Of a stretch of DNA of 64,000 nt, positions 49,317 through 60,415 are shown in pieces. Numbering within the stretch: the stretch's first letter is position 1; each line of letters starts with the position of its first letter. A model generated the notes under the pieces. That model ran no database searches. It was not told where the DNA came from and saw only the letters and a list, made by a program, of their open reading frames with translations. A program made the position numbers and the translations under genes. Source of the DNA: Virgibacillus sp. MSP4-1 (GTDB lineage: Bacteria > Bacillota > Bacilli > Bacillales > Alkalibacillaceae); NCBI RefSeq assembly GCF_010092505.1, contig NZ_CP048021.1, forward strand, positions 1,488,001 through 1,552,000. The letters are read 5' to 3'.

Positions 49317-50867
49317 ATGGCAAAACAAACATTCATACAAGGTACTCTTGTGTTAATCATCGCTGGATTAATAACAAGGTTTTTAGGATTTATTAATCGT
49401 ATCGTTGTTGCACGAATTATGGGTGAAGAAGGCGTGGGTCTCTATATGATGGCCCTACCCACTCTTTTTCTGGTTATAGCCATTACCCATTTCGGTTTAC
49501 CAGTGGCCATTTCCAAAAGAGTTGCAGAAGCTGATGCTAAAGGAGATCGGCAAAAAATAAAAAAGATTTTACTCGTATCTTTTTCGTTAACGTTTATACT
49601 AAGCACAATATTTACCATTATATTTATTCTCATATCACCGGTTGTAGCTCAATACCTGCTCACTGATCATCGAACCTTATATCCTTTACTGGCTATCAGT
49701 CCTATTATTCCTATTGTAGCGATATCAGCTGTGCTGAGAGGGTATTTCCAGGGTCTGCAGAATATGAAGCCTCAGGCCATTTCACAGGTGATTGAACAGA
49801 TTGTACGTATAACACTTGTGGCTTTTTTGACCAAGCTACTATTGCCATACGGCGTTGAATTCGCTGCCAGTGGAGCCATGATTTCAGTCATCATCGGCGA
49901 ATTCTGTTCTTTGATGTTTATCATTTATCAATTTAAAAATAAAAAGCGAATCAAATTACGACGAAATATCGGACAATCTCTGCAAAAGGCCAAAGGAACT
50001 TTAAGAGAATTAATGTCCATCGCGCTCCCGACAACAGGCAGCGGTATTGTTGGAAGACTTTCACACTTTCTCGAACCGATTCTCGTGTCACAAAGCCTGG
50101 CCATTGCTGGTTATACCGTCACTCAAAGCACTAAATTGTATGGAGAGTTAACTGGTTATGTGCTCCCATTGCTGTTTCTGCCAACGTTTATTACAACATC
50201 CTTATCGACAGCTCTTGTTCCATCCATTAGTGAAGCTGATGCCAAAAATCAAGTAAAACTGATACACTTCAGAATTCATCAGTCGATTCGGCTGTCCTTT
50301 GCATCAGGTGCATTTGCAACCATTATTCTCTTTATTTACGCCAAACCAATACTTGCTTTTATGTACAACGATCCTGATGCCAGTCGATTTGTAACCTTAA
50401 TGGCACCATTCTTTATTCTGTTGTACTTTCAGGCTCCCCTGCAAGCCGCTCTGCAGGCCTTGGATCTGGCCAAACAGGCAATGTACAACAGTATTATCGG
50501 ATCTGTGGTGAAGCTGTCTACACTGATTATTCTGGCCTCGCAGCCACAGTTCGGAATCATGGGTGTTGTTCTGGCTATCATAGTAGGAGTAATCCTTGTC
50601 ACTCTTTTACATTTTGCTGTTTTATTCAAACATATTCAGTTCAGACTTCCATTTGGCGATATTGTTAAGATGATGAGTCTGCTTCTTATTACCTATTACC
50701 TGGGAAACATGCTTTATAATCTATTCCCGGATGCAGAACAGAATTTGCTCCCCCTATTCATAGTTCTAATCATCTTAGCTGTACTCTACATCATTCTGTT
50801 ATTTATTTTCCGCTTTATTACGAAGGATGAGTTCGCACAATTACCTGTTTTCAATAAAATTAAATGA
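49317..50867 (+). CDS. spoVB: Stage V sporulation protein B (SpoVB), MurJ-like flippase
   Basis: 516 aa with about 14 membrane helices, MOP (MATE/MurJ) superfamily, required for spore cortex. Starts MAKQTFIQGTLVLIIAGLIT at ATG 49317; 19 codons upstream have no family match. Marks: RIMGEEGVGLYMMALP (about 38-53), GLPVAISKRVAEAD (about 64-77), RGYFQGLQNMKPQAISQVIEQ (about 143-163). Expected to move cortex precursors across the outer forespore membrane. Followed by a terminator; comN is divergent. Confidence 0.95.
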   Translation: MAKQTFIQGTLVLIIAGLITRFLGFINRIVVARIMGEEGVGLYMMALPTLFLVIAITHFGLPVAISKRVAEADAKGDRQKIKKILLVSFSLTFILSTIFTIIFILISPVVAQYLLTDHRTLYPLLAISPIIPIVAISAVLRGYFQGLQNMKPQAISQVIEQIVRITLVAFLTKLLLPYGVEFAASGAMISVIIGEFCSLMFIIYQFKNKKRIKLRRNIGQSLQKAKGTLRELMSIALPTTGSGIVGRLSHFLEPILVSQSLAIAGYTVTQSTKLYGELTGYVLPLLFLPTFITTSLSTALVPSISEADAKNQVKLIHFRIHQSIRLSFASGAFATIILFIYAKPILAFMYNDPDASRFVTLMAPFFILLYFQAPLQAALQALDLAKQAMYNSIIGSVVKLSTLIILASQPQFGIMGVVLAIIVGVILVTLLHFAVLFKHIQFRLPFGDIVKMMSLLLITYYLGNMLYNLFPDAEQNLLPLFIVLIILAVLYIILLFIFRFITKDEFAQLPVFNKIK

Positions 50868-50870
50868 ATC

Positions 50871-50907
50871 AAAAAACCCCGTACTATTTATTCGTACGGG
50901 GTTTTTT
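50871..50907. terminator. Bidirectional terminator between spoVB and yrbG
   Basis: AAAAAACCCCGTAC pairs with GTACGGGGTTTTTT (50871-50884 and 50894-50907) around nine bases; the genes converge here. Confidence 0.92.
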
Positions 50908-50945
50908 GCTGTACAGGATTTTTCACCTTAAGAAAACTTCCTTGA

Positions 50946-51596
50946 CTACTTATTAAGGTTTGATTCATCAATGTGAAGCGTCCCATCTTTATTCAACGAA
51001 CAGTAGGATATGCGATCAATCTCATGATAACCTGATTTCTTCAATTTCTCCCTTAACCATTTCTCATCCTTCCCCATCTGTTCCAGTACATGGTGCTGGA
51101 TGACCCCATCCGAAATTAAGGGTGAATAAATTTTTACAGGATGATCTTTTTTCTCAAAAACCGATAGCTTGCCGTTTGGCTCCAGAATGGCAAGTTCCAC
51201 ATCCTGAACAAGCTGAATCCCCTTTTCATGAAGATTGATGAGTAAATCATCCATATTGTAACGCTGGTAATTCATTTCCTTTTCATCAATTTTCCCATCT
51301 TGAATAATAATGGATGGTTTTCCGTCAAGGAGTTGTCTTATTTTCTGACTCTTTAATGAAATCCTGGCAGAAATCCTTTGTATAATGAGCAGAATAATCA
51401 TTGGTAAAATACTCGAAAAAAATCCTTTGTCTAAATCCTCTATCGAAATAACGGCCATTTCAGCGAGCATAACGAAAATGACTAAATCAAAAATGCTAAT
51501 CTCGCCTAGTTCTCTTTTGCCCATGGAACGTAAAATAATAAAAATCACAAAGTACATCCCTATGGTTCTGAGCACAACAATTCCTATCGATTCCAC
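50946..51596 (-). CDS. yrbG: YrbG/YetF-like membrane protein (DUF421)
   Basis: 216 aa from GTG 51596 (AAAGGGAT nine bases upstream); a GTG at 51605 touches the binding site. Three membrane helices (about 5-75) with the family block RSMGKRELGEISIFDLVIF, then a soluble domain in two related parts (LLDGKPSIIIQDGKI; VELAILEPNGKLSVF). The DUF421 family includes spore proteins linked to germination (YetF, YdfS); the role of YrbG is unknown. Confidence 0.88.
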   Translation of the reverse strand: MESIGIVVLRTIGMYFVIFIILRSMGKRELGEISIFDLVIFVMLAEMAVISIEDLDKGFFSSILPMIILLIIQRISARISLKSQKIRQLLDGKPSIIIQDGKIDEKEMNYQRYNMDDLLINLHEKGIQLVQDVELAILEPNGKLSVFEKKDHPVKIYSPLISDGVIQHHVLEQMGKDEKWLREKLKKSGYHEIDRISYCSLNKDGTLHIDESNLNK

Positions 51597-51652
51597 GCTT
51601 CCCACATCCCTTTACGTAACACTTCCTTTATGTTTTGATTTCACGTAATTAT

Positions 51653-52957
51653 TTATACAATAGATCCATGTAAATAAGGGAGAAGATAGCGTAAGAATAA
51701 ATAAATGGTTGCAATAACCAGGGAAAACAGGACAATCGGGACTCCATACTTCATAAAACGCAGAAATGAGATTCCTTTCCCATAGCTGGCTGCGATTCCT
51801 GCAACAACAACATTGGCTGATGCACCGACCAATGACCCATTTCCACCCAGGCATGCACCTAACGCTAAGGCCCACCATAATGGATCCAAATTTAGCATCC
51901 CAAAATCTTTGAACTCTTCTATTACAGGGATGGTAGCTGCTACAAAAGGAATATTATCAACTACCCCTGAAAATAAACCGGCAATCCATAAAATCAGTAA
52001 GGCGGTTGTCGGCAAGTCTCCTTCTGTAATATCGATAATGCCTTTCGATATTTCATCAATGACCCCTGTTGCCTGCAATCCTCCAACCAATATAAACAGT
52101 CCCATAAAGAAAAATAAGGTCAGCCATTCCACTTCCTTAAAAACCACTTCTGCATTTAAATCCTGATCAGTAAGCAGGAGTAATAATATAGCTCCACTTA
52201 CAGCAATCGTCGTTAAATCCACATGTAAAACAGGATGGAGCAAAAAGCCCACCACTGTTAAGGACATCACAGATAATGATTTGTATAAGAGGGGGGATTT
52301 CACTAAATATTCTTCCGGATTTAGCTGTTGAACCTTCCTGATGTTTTCAGGATTTGACCGTAATGATTTTCGAAACAGCATCACCATTAAAAATAGGGTA
52401 CCTATAAAAATAAGGATCACAATCGGTGCAAGGTTGGTTAAGAAAGATACAAACGTTAAATGTTCAACAGCTTGACCAATCATAATGTTTGGCGGATCCC
52501 CGATTAATGTGGCCGTCCCCCCAATATTTGAGCTGAAAATAATCGTAACCAGATAAGGAAAGGCAGGCTGTGCCAATATAGAAGTCAGATTCAGAATAAC
52601 AGGAACAAATAATAATACCGTTGTCACATTATCCAGTAAAGCGGAACCCAAAGCTGTAAGAACCGCTACCACCATGAGCAGCTTCACAGGCTCCCCCTCC
52701 ACCCTCTGTGCCAGCAATAAAGCAATATATTCAAAAAAACCTGTCTTTTGCGTGATGGAGACAAGGACCATCATGGAAAATAGCAGCGAAATCGTGTGCC
52801 AGTCTATGTAGGACGTAAAGGCATCATCCCACGTGAACAGACCTGCACACAACATTAATATACCGCCTGTTAAGGCAACCAATGCACGGTTAACCTTTTC
52901 TAAAATGATAAAAAGATAGCTGATCAAAAATATCGCAATTGAAAATATAGCATCCAT
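51653..52957 (-). CDS. ArsB/NhaD-type ion permease
   Basis: 434 aa from ATG 52957 (AAAAGGAG upstream), about 11 membrane helices. Ion transporter (IT) superfamily, the group of ArsB, NhaD and the P protein. Marks: SALLDNVTTVLLFVPVI in the first half and FSGVVDNIPFVAATIPVI in the second, an internal repeat with D-N-x-P/T reentrant loops; GGTATLIGDPPNIMIG and GGNGSLVGASANVVVAG. No ars genes nearby, so arsenite efflux is unlikely; sodium/proton exchange is plausible for a salt-tolerant cell but unproven. Confidence 0.85.
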   Translation of the reverse strand: MDAIFSIAIFLISYLFIILEKVNRALVALTGGILMLCAGLFTWDDAFTSYIDWHTISLLFSMMVLVSITQKTGFFEYIALLLAQRVEGEPVKLLMVVAVLTALGSALLDNVTTVLLFVPVILNLTSILAQPAFPYLVTIIFSSNIGGTATLIGDPPNIMIGQAVEHLTFVSFLTNLAPIVILIFIGTLFLMVMLFRKSLRSNPENIRKVQQLNPEEYLVKSPLLYKSLSVMSLTVVGFLLHPVLHVDLTTIAVSGAILLLLLTDQDLNAEVVFKEVEWLTLFFFMGLFILVGGLQATGVIDEISKGIIDITEGDLPTTALLILWIAGLFSGVVDNIPFVAATIPVIEEFKDFGMLNLDPLWWALALGACLGGNGSLVGASANVVVAGIAASYGKGISFLRFMKYGVPIVLFSLVIATIYLFLRYLLPYLHGSIV

Positions 52958-53121
52958 ACCATTACTCCTTTTCCCTTTTCTGACAATTGGAACATTTACT
53001 TCCCGAAAATCATCCCTTAAAACTATATATATTCTTGTCCTTATACAAAATATTTTCATTCTATTTTAAATATTCATGAATACACTCATTTAATAAGTGG
53101 ACAAACAAGGGGGAGTGTAAA

Positions 53122-53499
53122 ATGGTAATGAGAAGATTTACGGCCTTACTGTATGGGTGGATTACCATTTTCCTGTTGATGCTGGTAAGCAGCTTTATTC
53201 TCGCGTTAATCATCCGCTTTTCGGAAATGGGAGAATCAACCCTGCATTGGCTGACATTCGGTTTAGGTATTGTATATGTTTTTGCAGGTGGAATTTTTGC
53301 TGGTATTAAGGGAAAAGAAAAAGGCTGGATGTTAGGAGCACTAACCGGATTAGGCTATAGTCTATTTATCTTTCTTTATCAATTCTTAGCCTACAATCAA
53401 CTGTTTGATGGACAGCAATGGCTTTATCACGGCCTCTTTTTAACCGCCGCCATCTTAGGAGGCATTACAGGAGTCAACTTTCAGGGAAATCAGGAATAG
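53122..53499 (+). CDS. TIGR04086 family membrane protein, YrzE-like
   Basis: 125 aa with four membrane helices. N-terminal YGWITIFLLMLVSSFILALI and a Gly-rich second part FAGGIFAGIKGKEKGWMLGA typical of the family. Function unknown. AAGGGGGAG lies before the ATG. Between the permease (divergent) and yajC (convergent). In B. subtilis yrzE is also next to yrbF (yajC). Confidence 0.85.
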   Translation: MVMRRFTALLYGWITIFLLMLVSSFILALIIRFSEMGESTLHWLTFGLGIVYVFAGGIFAGIKGKEKGWMLGALTGLGYSLFIFLYQFLAYNQLFDGQQWLYHGLFLTAAILGGITGVNFQGNQE

Positions 53500-53502
53500 A
53501 GC

Positions 53503-53520
53503 AAAGGCGGAAGCGCCCGC
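53503..53520. repeat. Lone cap of the modular repeat family
   Basis: AAAGGCGGAAGCGCCCGC, the cap sequence found at 8005-8021, 60377-60393 (reverse) and 63433, here with no module attached. Confidence 0.6.
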
Positions 53521-53563
53521 AAAAAAAGAGGATGCCATTTAGTTATGGTCCATCCTCTTTTTT
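53521..53563. terminator. Bidirectional terminator between yrzE-like gene and yajC
   Basis: AAAAAAAGAGGATG pairs with CATCCTCTTTTTT around a 16-base loop; convergent genes on each side. Confidence 0.88.
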
Positions 53564-53565
53564 CT

Positions 53566-53832
53566 TTATTCGTTATTTTCTTCACTGCTTACTACTTCAC
53601 GAACTGCTGAACGATCATATGTAAGCTTTGTACCATCATCCACTCGTACAACAATAGTACCTTCATCCAATGCATGGATCGTTCCATGCATTCCACCTAT
53701 GGTAACAATCTTATCTTCTTTTTGTAAGTTATTTTGCATTTCCTGTACTTTCTTTTGTCGTTTCTGCTGCGGACGAATTAAAAGGAAATAAAAGATAACG
53801 AAGAACAATACAAGCATAATTAATGGTTCCAT
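53566..53832 (-). CDS. yajC: Preprotein translocase subunit YajC
   Basis: 88 aa. One N-terminal membrane helix (MEPLIMLVLFFVIFYFLLIRPQQK, about 4-18), then the conserved basic RPQQKRQKKVQEMQ, then a small soluble domain with VTIGGMHGTIHALDEGTIVV. Accessory to SecDF in bacteria. Distal gene of the tgt-yajC group. Confidence 0.95.
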   Translation of the reverse strand: MEPLIMLVLFFVIFYFLLIRPQQKRQKKVQEMQNNLQKEDKIVTIGGMHGTIHALDEGTIVVRVDDGTKLTYDRSAVREVVSSEENNE

Positions 53833-53853
53833 GTTTGTTTCACCCCTTTCTGC

Positions 53854-56036
<2,183 letters not shown>

Positions 56037-56053
56037 GATGTATTCAAACTCCT

Positions 56054-56254
56054 CTAACGAAATTTACTTATAATATAAAAAATGAGAGACAGAACAATAC
56101 TGACAACGATGGAAGTCATAATGGGAAAGAAAAAGGTCACATTGCCTTTTTTAAAGGTAATATCACCTGGAAGCTTCCCGATCAGATTCCAAATCAGGCC
56201 AATGACCACGAAAACAATGCCAATCACAATCATTATTTTCCCAAAATCATTCAA
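56054..56254 (-). CDS. DUF2905 membrane protein, YrzS-like
   Basis: 66 aa with two membrane helices (about 7-27 and 41-63) joined by the conserved [12 protein letters not shown]. The family is found beside ruvB and queA across Bacilli; no function known. Overlaps the ruvB stop by eight bases. Confidence 0.9.
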   Translation of the reverse strand: MNDFGKIMIVIGIVFVVIGLIWNLIGKLPGDITFKKGNVTFFFPIMTSIVVSIVLSLIFYIISKFR

Positions 56255-57251
56255 CTCCAGGAACCTCCCGATTGAAATGATGGTAAGCGTTTGGCGTTAC
56301 AACTCGTCCTCTTGGAGTGCGCTGGATAAATCCAATTTGCAGTAAAAATGGCTCATATACATCTTCAATGGTCTGGGATTCCTCACCAATCGTAGCTGAA
56401 ATCGTGTCCAGACCAACAGGACCGCCCTGGAAATGATCGATAATACCTAATAATAGTTTATGATCAATGTGATCGAGACCCTGTTCATCCACTTGCAGCA
56501 TTTTAAGAGCCTTTTTCGTTGTTTCCATCGAAATGGTGGATTCACCGCCAACCTGAGCAATATCACGCACCCTCTTCAACAGACGGTTGGCAATTCGCGG
56601 TGTACCTCTAGAACGTCTGGCTACTTCGGTTGCCGCATCATATTCAATACCGATGTGAAAAATATCTGCAGTTCGTTCTACAATATTTCGTAAATCCCTG
56701 GTTTCGTAAAAATCCAGGCGACTCAACACCCCAAATCGATCTCTTAACGGAGCTGTCAGAAGCCCTGCTCTTGTCGTCGCTCCAACCAGAGTAAATGGGG
56801 GTAAGTCAAGCCGGACAGACCTGGCACTTGATCCCTGCCCTAAAACAATGTCCAGGCAAAAATCCTCCATTGCGGGGTATAACACCTCTTCAACCGAGCG
56901 GGGAAGTCTGTGAATCTCATCAATAAAGAGAACATCCCCGGGCTCAAGTGAGGTTAAGATAGCTGCTAAATCTCCCGCTTTCTCAATCGCAGGACCTGAG
57001 GTCGTACGAAATTGTACCCCCATTTCATTCGCAATAATGGTGGCCAGTGTGGTTTTCCCTAAACCGGGCGGGCCATAGAGCAACACATGATCCAAAGCCT
57101 CATCCCGTAACTTAGCCGCTTCAATAAATATGCTTAAATTTTCTTTGATTTTTTCCTGGCCAATATATTGACTTAACGTCTCAGGTCTTAAGCTGTACTC
57201 AATTGATGAATCTTCCTCCTGAAGTTCCCCGGAAATCATCCGATCCTCCAT
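56247..57251 (-). CDS. ruvB: Holliday junction branch migration helicase RuvB
   Basis: 334 aa AAA+ motor. [20 protein letters not shown], Walker [13 protein letters not shown] (near 60), Walker [17 protein letters not shown] (near 107), sensor 1 GATTRAGLL, arginine finger region, and the C-terminal winged helix ([12 protein letters not shown]). AGGAGAGG upstream. 27 bases after ruvA. No ruvC in the window; Bacilli use RecU. Confidence 0.98.
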   Translation of the reverse strand: MEDRMISGELQEEDSSIEYSLRPETLSQYIGQEKIKENLSIFIEAAKLRDEALDHVLLYGPPGLGKTTLATIIANEMGVQFRTTSGPAIEKAGDLAAILTSLEPGDVLFIDEIHRLPRSVEEVLYPAMEDFCLDIVLGQGSSARSVRLDLPPFTLVGATTRAGLLTAPLRDRFGVLSRLDFYETRDLRNIVERTADIFHIGIEYDAATEVARRSRGTPRIANRLLKRVRDIAQVGGESTISMETTKKALKMLQVDEQGLDHIDHKLLLGIIDHFQGGPVGLDTISATIGEESQTIEDVYEPFLLQIGFIQRTPRGRVVTPNAYHHFNREVPGVE

Positions 57252-57278
57252 AAAATTGACCTCTCCTTATTCCTTAAG

Positions 57279-57908
57279 TTACGAATTCTTCTTTACCATT
57301 AACGATAAGCCGTTTTTTACAAACTCATCAATGGTTGTGCTGTCTGACTGTCTTAATTGCGGTGTGATCCGCTTAATTTCCCGATCCGAATACCCTAATG
57401 CTTTTAATGCTTCCAAGGCTTCGTTTAATATCTCCTGGTTGGAATCTGACGGGTGACCTTCACCTCTGGCACTTGCATTTTGAGGTATGTCTGCCGAACC
57501 ATTCATCCATTCAGCCACTTTCCCTTTTAAGTCTAAAATCATCTGTCTGGCTGTTTTTTTACCTACACCGGGAAATTGTGTCAGGAGCTTTTCATCCTCC
57601 TGTTCAATAGCTACCGCAATATCATGAACACTTGTGGATGCTAAGATACTAAGTGCTCCTTTTGGTCCAATACCAGAAACATTCAATAGTTTAGCAAACA
57701 ATTGCTTTTCTTCATATTGTTTAAACCCATATAATATCTGTTGATCTTCCCGTATATAATGATATGTATAAATGCGGACAAATTCATTTTGCAGATGCTG
57801 AAACTGAAAGGGGTTTGCACAAACCACTTCGTAACCTGTACCATTCACAACGACAAAAACCGAGCTTTCATCTATTGCATCCATTTTACCCTCTAAAAAA
57901 GCAATCAT
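57279..57908 (-). CDS. ruvA: Holliday junction DNA-binding protein RuvA
   Basis: 209 aa. OB fold (MIAFLEGKMDAIDESSVFV), two helix-hairpin-helix motifs (LLNVSGIGPKGALSIL near 68; LTQFPGVGKKTARQMI near 103), flexible linker, C-terminal domain that contacts RuvB (EALEALGYSDREI). First of the ruvA-ruvB-yrzS-queA-tgt-yajC run. Confidence 0.97.
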   Translation of the reverse strand: MIAFLEGKMDAIDESSVFVVVNGTGYEVVCANPFQFQHLQNEFVRIYTYHYIREDQQILYGFKQYEEKQLFAKLLNVSGIGPKGALSILASTSVHDIAVAIEQEDEKLLTQFPGVGKKTARQMILDLKGKVAEWMNGSADIPQNASARGEGHPSDSNQEILNEALEALKALGYSDREIKRITPQLRQSDSTTIDEFVKNGLSLMVKKNS

Positions 57909-57947
57909 TGTTATTTTCCCTTCTCTCTAAACTAAACACCTCCTTTT

Positions 57948-57975
57948 ATTTTATCATAATTATGGCTTACTTAAA
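57948..57975 (-). promoter_or_regulatory. Candidate promoter of ruvA
   Basis: TTTAAG (57970-57975), 16 bases, TAAAAT (57948-57953) with extended TGA before the -10, minus strand. Confidence 0.6.
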
Positions 57976-58015
57976 GAAGGAAAACTTTGATTCCGATGGG
58001 TGTTCCTGCACGTTG

Positions 58016-58057
58016 AAAAAGGCTGACCCAGGAGATCTGAAATCTCATGAGTCAACC
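58016..58057 (-). terminator. Terminator of bofC
   Basis: GGTTGAC (within the last bofC codons) pairs with GTCAGCC, with an inner GAGAT/ATCTC step, followed by TTTTTC on the minus strand. Confidence 0.7.
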
Positions 58058-58623
58058 GAATCATCAACAGGCTCTGAACTTGCATATTCCTTGTATGTTT
58101 GAATCACATTTTGAAAGGTTGATTTCTTATCTACTTTGATTCCGGATTTTAATTCGTCTTTACGAAAGCTTTCCAATTTCTCTACATCAATTTGGTAAAA
58201 CGCCTTAATCACTTCACTATTCTCAGGCTTGCCATTAAAAATAGAGAGGACATTATCCTCATTTAACCCAAAGTAGCCATTCTTCTTAACTTCTGGTGAC
58301 AAATCTTCAATCTTTTTTTCGAAAACAACACGACCCTCCTGTTGTTTTTGGAGATTCCACGTTCTATAATTTGCCCAAAAATCCTGAAGTGACCAGATGG
58401 TTTCATTTTTTACTTCTTTTTCTATGTTTCCATCAAGATACTTCCTTTTTAACACCACTTCCAATTCCAGTGGTTCCTGCTCCCAGGCTTTCTTCTCATT
58501 GGTACTCTCCTGTTCACCTGCAGAAGTAACTTCATCACTTGTGCCGGGGGCGGCTAATCCATTTAATGTAAAGAAAAAGAAAAAACATACAACCATAGGG
58601 AATATGGAACTTTTCCATTTCAT
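58045..58623 (-). CDS. bofC: BofC, forespore protein of the sigma-K checkpoint
   Basis: 192 aa from ATG 58623 (AAGGGGTG six bases upstream). Signal peptide (MKWKSSIFPMVVCFFFFFTL), a linker, then the N-terminal BofC domain (LEVVLKRKYLDGNIEKEV) and C-terminal domain (YFGLNEDNVLSIFNGKP; VIKAFYQIDVEKLES). In B. subtilis it restrains SpoIVB signalling for pro-sigma-K processing; sigK is also in this window. Confidence 0.93.
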   Translation of the reverse strand: MKWKSSIFPMVVCFFFFFTLNGLAAPGTSDEVTSAGEQESTNEKKAWEQEPLELEVVLKRKYLDGNIEKEVKNETIWSLQDFWANYRTWNLQKQQEGRVVFEKKIEDLSPEVKKNGYFGLNEDNVLSIFNGKPENSEVIKAFYQIDVEKLESFRKDELKSGIKVDKKSTFQNVIQTYKEYASSEPVDDSVDS

Positions 58624-58696
58624 GTCCATCACCCCTTCTTCATAAAATATATCTGGTGCCAACCGATAATGATCACACCAGCTACTGAAAAATGAA

Positions 58697-58735
58697 AAAA
58701 GCTCTATTTCCATTTTTTCCAGAAATAGAGCTTTT
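58697..58735 (-). terminator. Terminator of yebC
   Basis: AAAAGCTCTATTTC pairs with GAAATAGAGCTTTT around about 11 bases, with TTTTTTC after it on the minus strand. Confidence 0.88.
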
Positions 58736-58761
58736 AATCATTTTCTAAGGATTTATAGATA

Positions 58762-59487
58762 TTAAGCGTCCATATTATGATAGATATCCTGAACATCTTC
58801 ACTGTCTTCCAGCATATCAATTAATTTATTCATTTTATGCTCCTGATCCTCAGATACTGCCGATGTCGTTTGTGGAAACATGGTGACTTCTGCTGTATCA
58901 AATTGATAGCCTTTTTCCAGCAATGTATCTCTAACCTCTGTAAAGGCCTCAGCATCTGTATAAATTTCAAAGGCTTCCTGTGATGTTTCCATTTCGTCTC
59001 CGCCGGCTTCCAGTACATCCATCATAAGATCGTCCTCATCAACATCATACTCTCTCCGGTCGACCACCAAGTACCCTTTCCGATCAAACATAAAGGAAAC
59101 ACAGCCATTTTCTCCTAAATTTCCACCATTTTTAGAAAAAGCGTGACGGACTTCCGATGCAGTACGGTTTTTATTATCAGTCAGAACCTCAACCATAACA
59201 GCAATACCACCAGGACCGTAGCCTTCATAGACGGTTTCCTCGTAATGAACACCATCAAGTCCACCTGTTGCTTTTTTTATCGCACGATCTATATTATCAT
59301 TCGGCATATTATTAGCCTTTGCCTTTTCAATTACGGTACGAAGATTGGGGTTGGTTTCCGGGTCGCCCCCACCTTCTTTCGCTGCAACGTATAAATCCTT
59401 GGCATATTTCATAAAGATTTTACCTTTTTTGGCATCCTGTGCATTCTTTCTTCGTTGAATATTTTTCCATTTTGAATGACCAGCCAT
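58762..59487 (-). CDS. yebC: YebC/PmpR family DNA- or ribosome-associated factor
   Basis: 241 aa. Highly conserved N-terminus [22 protein letters not shown], then [11 protein letters not shown] and [16 protein letters not shown], and ARYxGYGPGG-like [15 protein letters not shown] with [15 protein letters not shown]. Called a transcription regulator in older work; more recent studies link YebC to translation of proline-rich stretches. yrbC in B. subtilis, also beside coxA. Confidence 0.96.
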   Translation of the reverse strand: MAGHSKWKNIQRRKNAQDAKKGKIFMKYAKDLYVAAKEGGGDPETNPNLRTVIEKAKANNMPNDNIDRAIKKATGGLDGVHYEETVYEGYGPGGIAVMVEVLTDNKNRTASEVRHAFSKNGGNLGENGCVSFMFDRKGYLVVDRREYDVDEDDLMMDVLEAGGDEMETSQEAFEIYTDAEAFTEVRDTLLEKGYQFDTAEVTMFPQTTSAVSEDQEHKMNKLIDMLEDSEDVQDIYHNMDA

Positions 59488-59554
59488 CGTTCATCTCACC
59501 TCTCCACTTCATGCATACTTTCATTAATACTATATCATATTCGTTACAATCGAA

Positions 59555-59586
59555 AAAGAAGCAGAGTGCCGGGACTCTGCTTCTTT
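59555..59586 (-). terminator. Terminator of coxA
   Basis: AAAGAAGCAGAGT pairs with ACTCTGCTTCTTT around six bases, minus side continuing TTCG, just after the coxA stop. Confidence 0.85.
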
Positions 59587-59596
59587 CTTAGCCAGT

Positions 59597-60064
59597 TTAT
59601 GGTCTTGTCAGCATATTTCTTACGCGGTTGAAATAAGCTTCGTCAGTGTAAATCGAAACATTTTTGTCATCCAGTTCAAATCTTTCAATAATATCACGCA
59701 CACGATTCGGAATAACAGGATTGGCTCTTTGGCGGTTTACGATGTCAAGAGCCACAACCAAACGGTCATCCTCGAATACCACTTCTGCCTGGTTAACTCC
59801 ATCCACCTTCATAATTTCCTCTTTTAACCGTTTCGAGGTCTCGTTATCTGCCTTCTTCATATTACGGTCAGGTGCATCTATATTGGTATATTCACGTACA
59901 CTATCCTGCCTCTTTGGGTCGTTCTGCTGAGTAGTATCATTACTGCGATATTGCATCGGCTGTGTATTCATCGTGTTATTTTGAGCATTTTCTTCCTGGT
60001 TTCCTCCACATGCTGCTAACAGCATGACGCCTGTCAGTAAAATAAGAAATAGGACTCTTTTCAC
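59597..60064 (-). CDS. coxA: YhcN/YlaJ family spore lipoprotein, CoxA-like
   Basis: 155 aa from GTG 60064 (AGGAGGTG nine bases upstream). Lipoprotein signal ILLTGVMLLAACGG with the lipobox Cys at about residue 20, a low-complexity Asn/Gln linker, then the YhcN/YlaJ domain (EVVFEDDRLVVALDI; VRDIIERFELDDKNVSIYTD). In B. subtilis coxA (yrbB) lies between safA and yrbC and belongs to this family, a spore-cortex protein; assignment is by position and family. The binding site is inside a terminator-like hairpin. Confidence 0.87.
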   Translation of the reverse strand: MKRVLFLILLTGVMLLAACGGNQEENAQNNTMNTQPMQYRSNDTTQQNDPKRQDSVREYTNIDAPDRNMKKADNETSKRLKEEIMKVDGVNQAEVVFEDDRLVVALDIVNRQRANPVIPNRVRDIIERFELDDKNVSIYTDEAYFNRVRNMLTRP

Positions 60065-60067
60065 CAG

Positions 60068-60116
60068 AAAAAGCACCTCCTTTTCCTTCTTATTGTGCAA
60101 AAAGGAGGTGCTTTTT
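60068..60116 (-). terminator. Terminator hairpin that also buries the coxA ribosome binding site
   Basis: Minus strand: AAAAAGCACCTCCTTTT (60100-60116) is perfectly complementary to AAAAGGAGGTGCTTTTT (60068-60084), with a 15-base loop. The second arm holds the AGGAGGTG of coxA (60074-60081) and the stem is followed by a T-run, so it can end upstream transcripts and occlude translation of any that read through. Confidence 0.75.
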
Positions 60117-60121
60117 ACTCA
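60091..60121 (-). promoter_or_regulatory. Candidate sigma-G promoter of coxA
   Basis: TGAGTA (60116-60121), 18 bases, CACAATA (60091-60097) on the minus strand, one mismatch in each half against the TGAATA/CATACTA pattern. Start expected near 60084, after the first hairpin arm, so this transcript would have a free binding site. Confidence 0.45.
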
Positions 60122-60270
60122 TGGTCTAGGAAATTATAAAATGAATGATTTGTGGATAATAAACCAGGAGAGGCCACGTCTGGCTCCAGCGCCCAGCGAC
60201 TAGCGAGACTTCCTTCACCTCTGTCCGATAAGTCAACATCGACTCACAAAGTTCGTCGTGTTTCCTTTAT
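60120..60270. repeat. Intergenic repeat family 2, copy 3
   Basis: CATGGTCTAGGAAATTATAA, then GATTTGTGGATAATAAA, GAGGCCACGTC, CAGCGCCCAGCGAC, GATAAGTCAACATCGACTCA: same block order as 5107-5250, about 90 percent alike by eye. It too directly follows a hairpin T-run. Confidence 0.8.
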
Positions 60271-60308
60271 CTCCTCCGGCTCAGTCCAGTCCGTACTTCG
60301 CTAATTAG

Positions 60309-60396
60309 AAAAGCGGAGGCGACCGGTTAGGTCCGACGGCATAAGCAGAATATCCGGAGTGGCCGCAGCTAGACAAACGGGCGCTTCCGCCTTTGT
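60309..60396 (-). repeat. Modular repeat, type A module with internal deletion and cap
   Basis: Minus orientation. The cap AAAGGCGGAAGCGCCCG (60377-60393) is followed by GTCTAGCTGCGG, which runs directly into the second half of a type A core (TATTCTGCTTAT) and the usual end CGGTCGCCTCCGCTTTT. The first half of the palindrome is lost. Confidence 0.75.
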
Positions 60397-60415
60397 TCCT
60401 GCATAACTGAATTTC

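Noticed and set aside
51653-52957. Arsenite efflux gene arsB
   Set aside because: The fold fits the wider ArsB/NhaD group but no arsR, arsC or arsA is nearby; a general ion permease call is safer.
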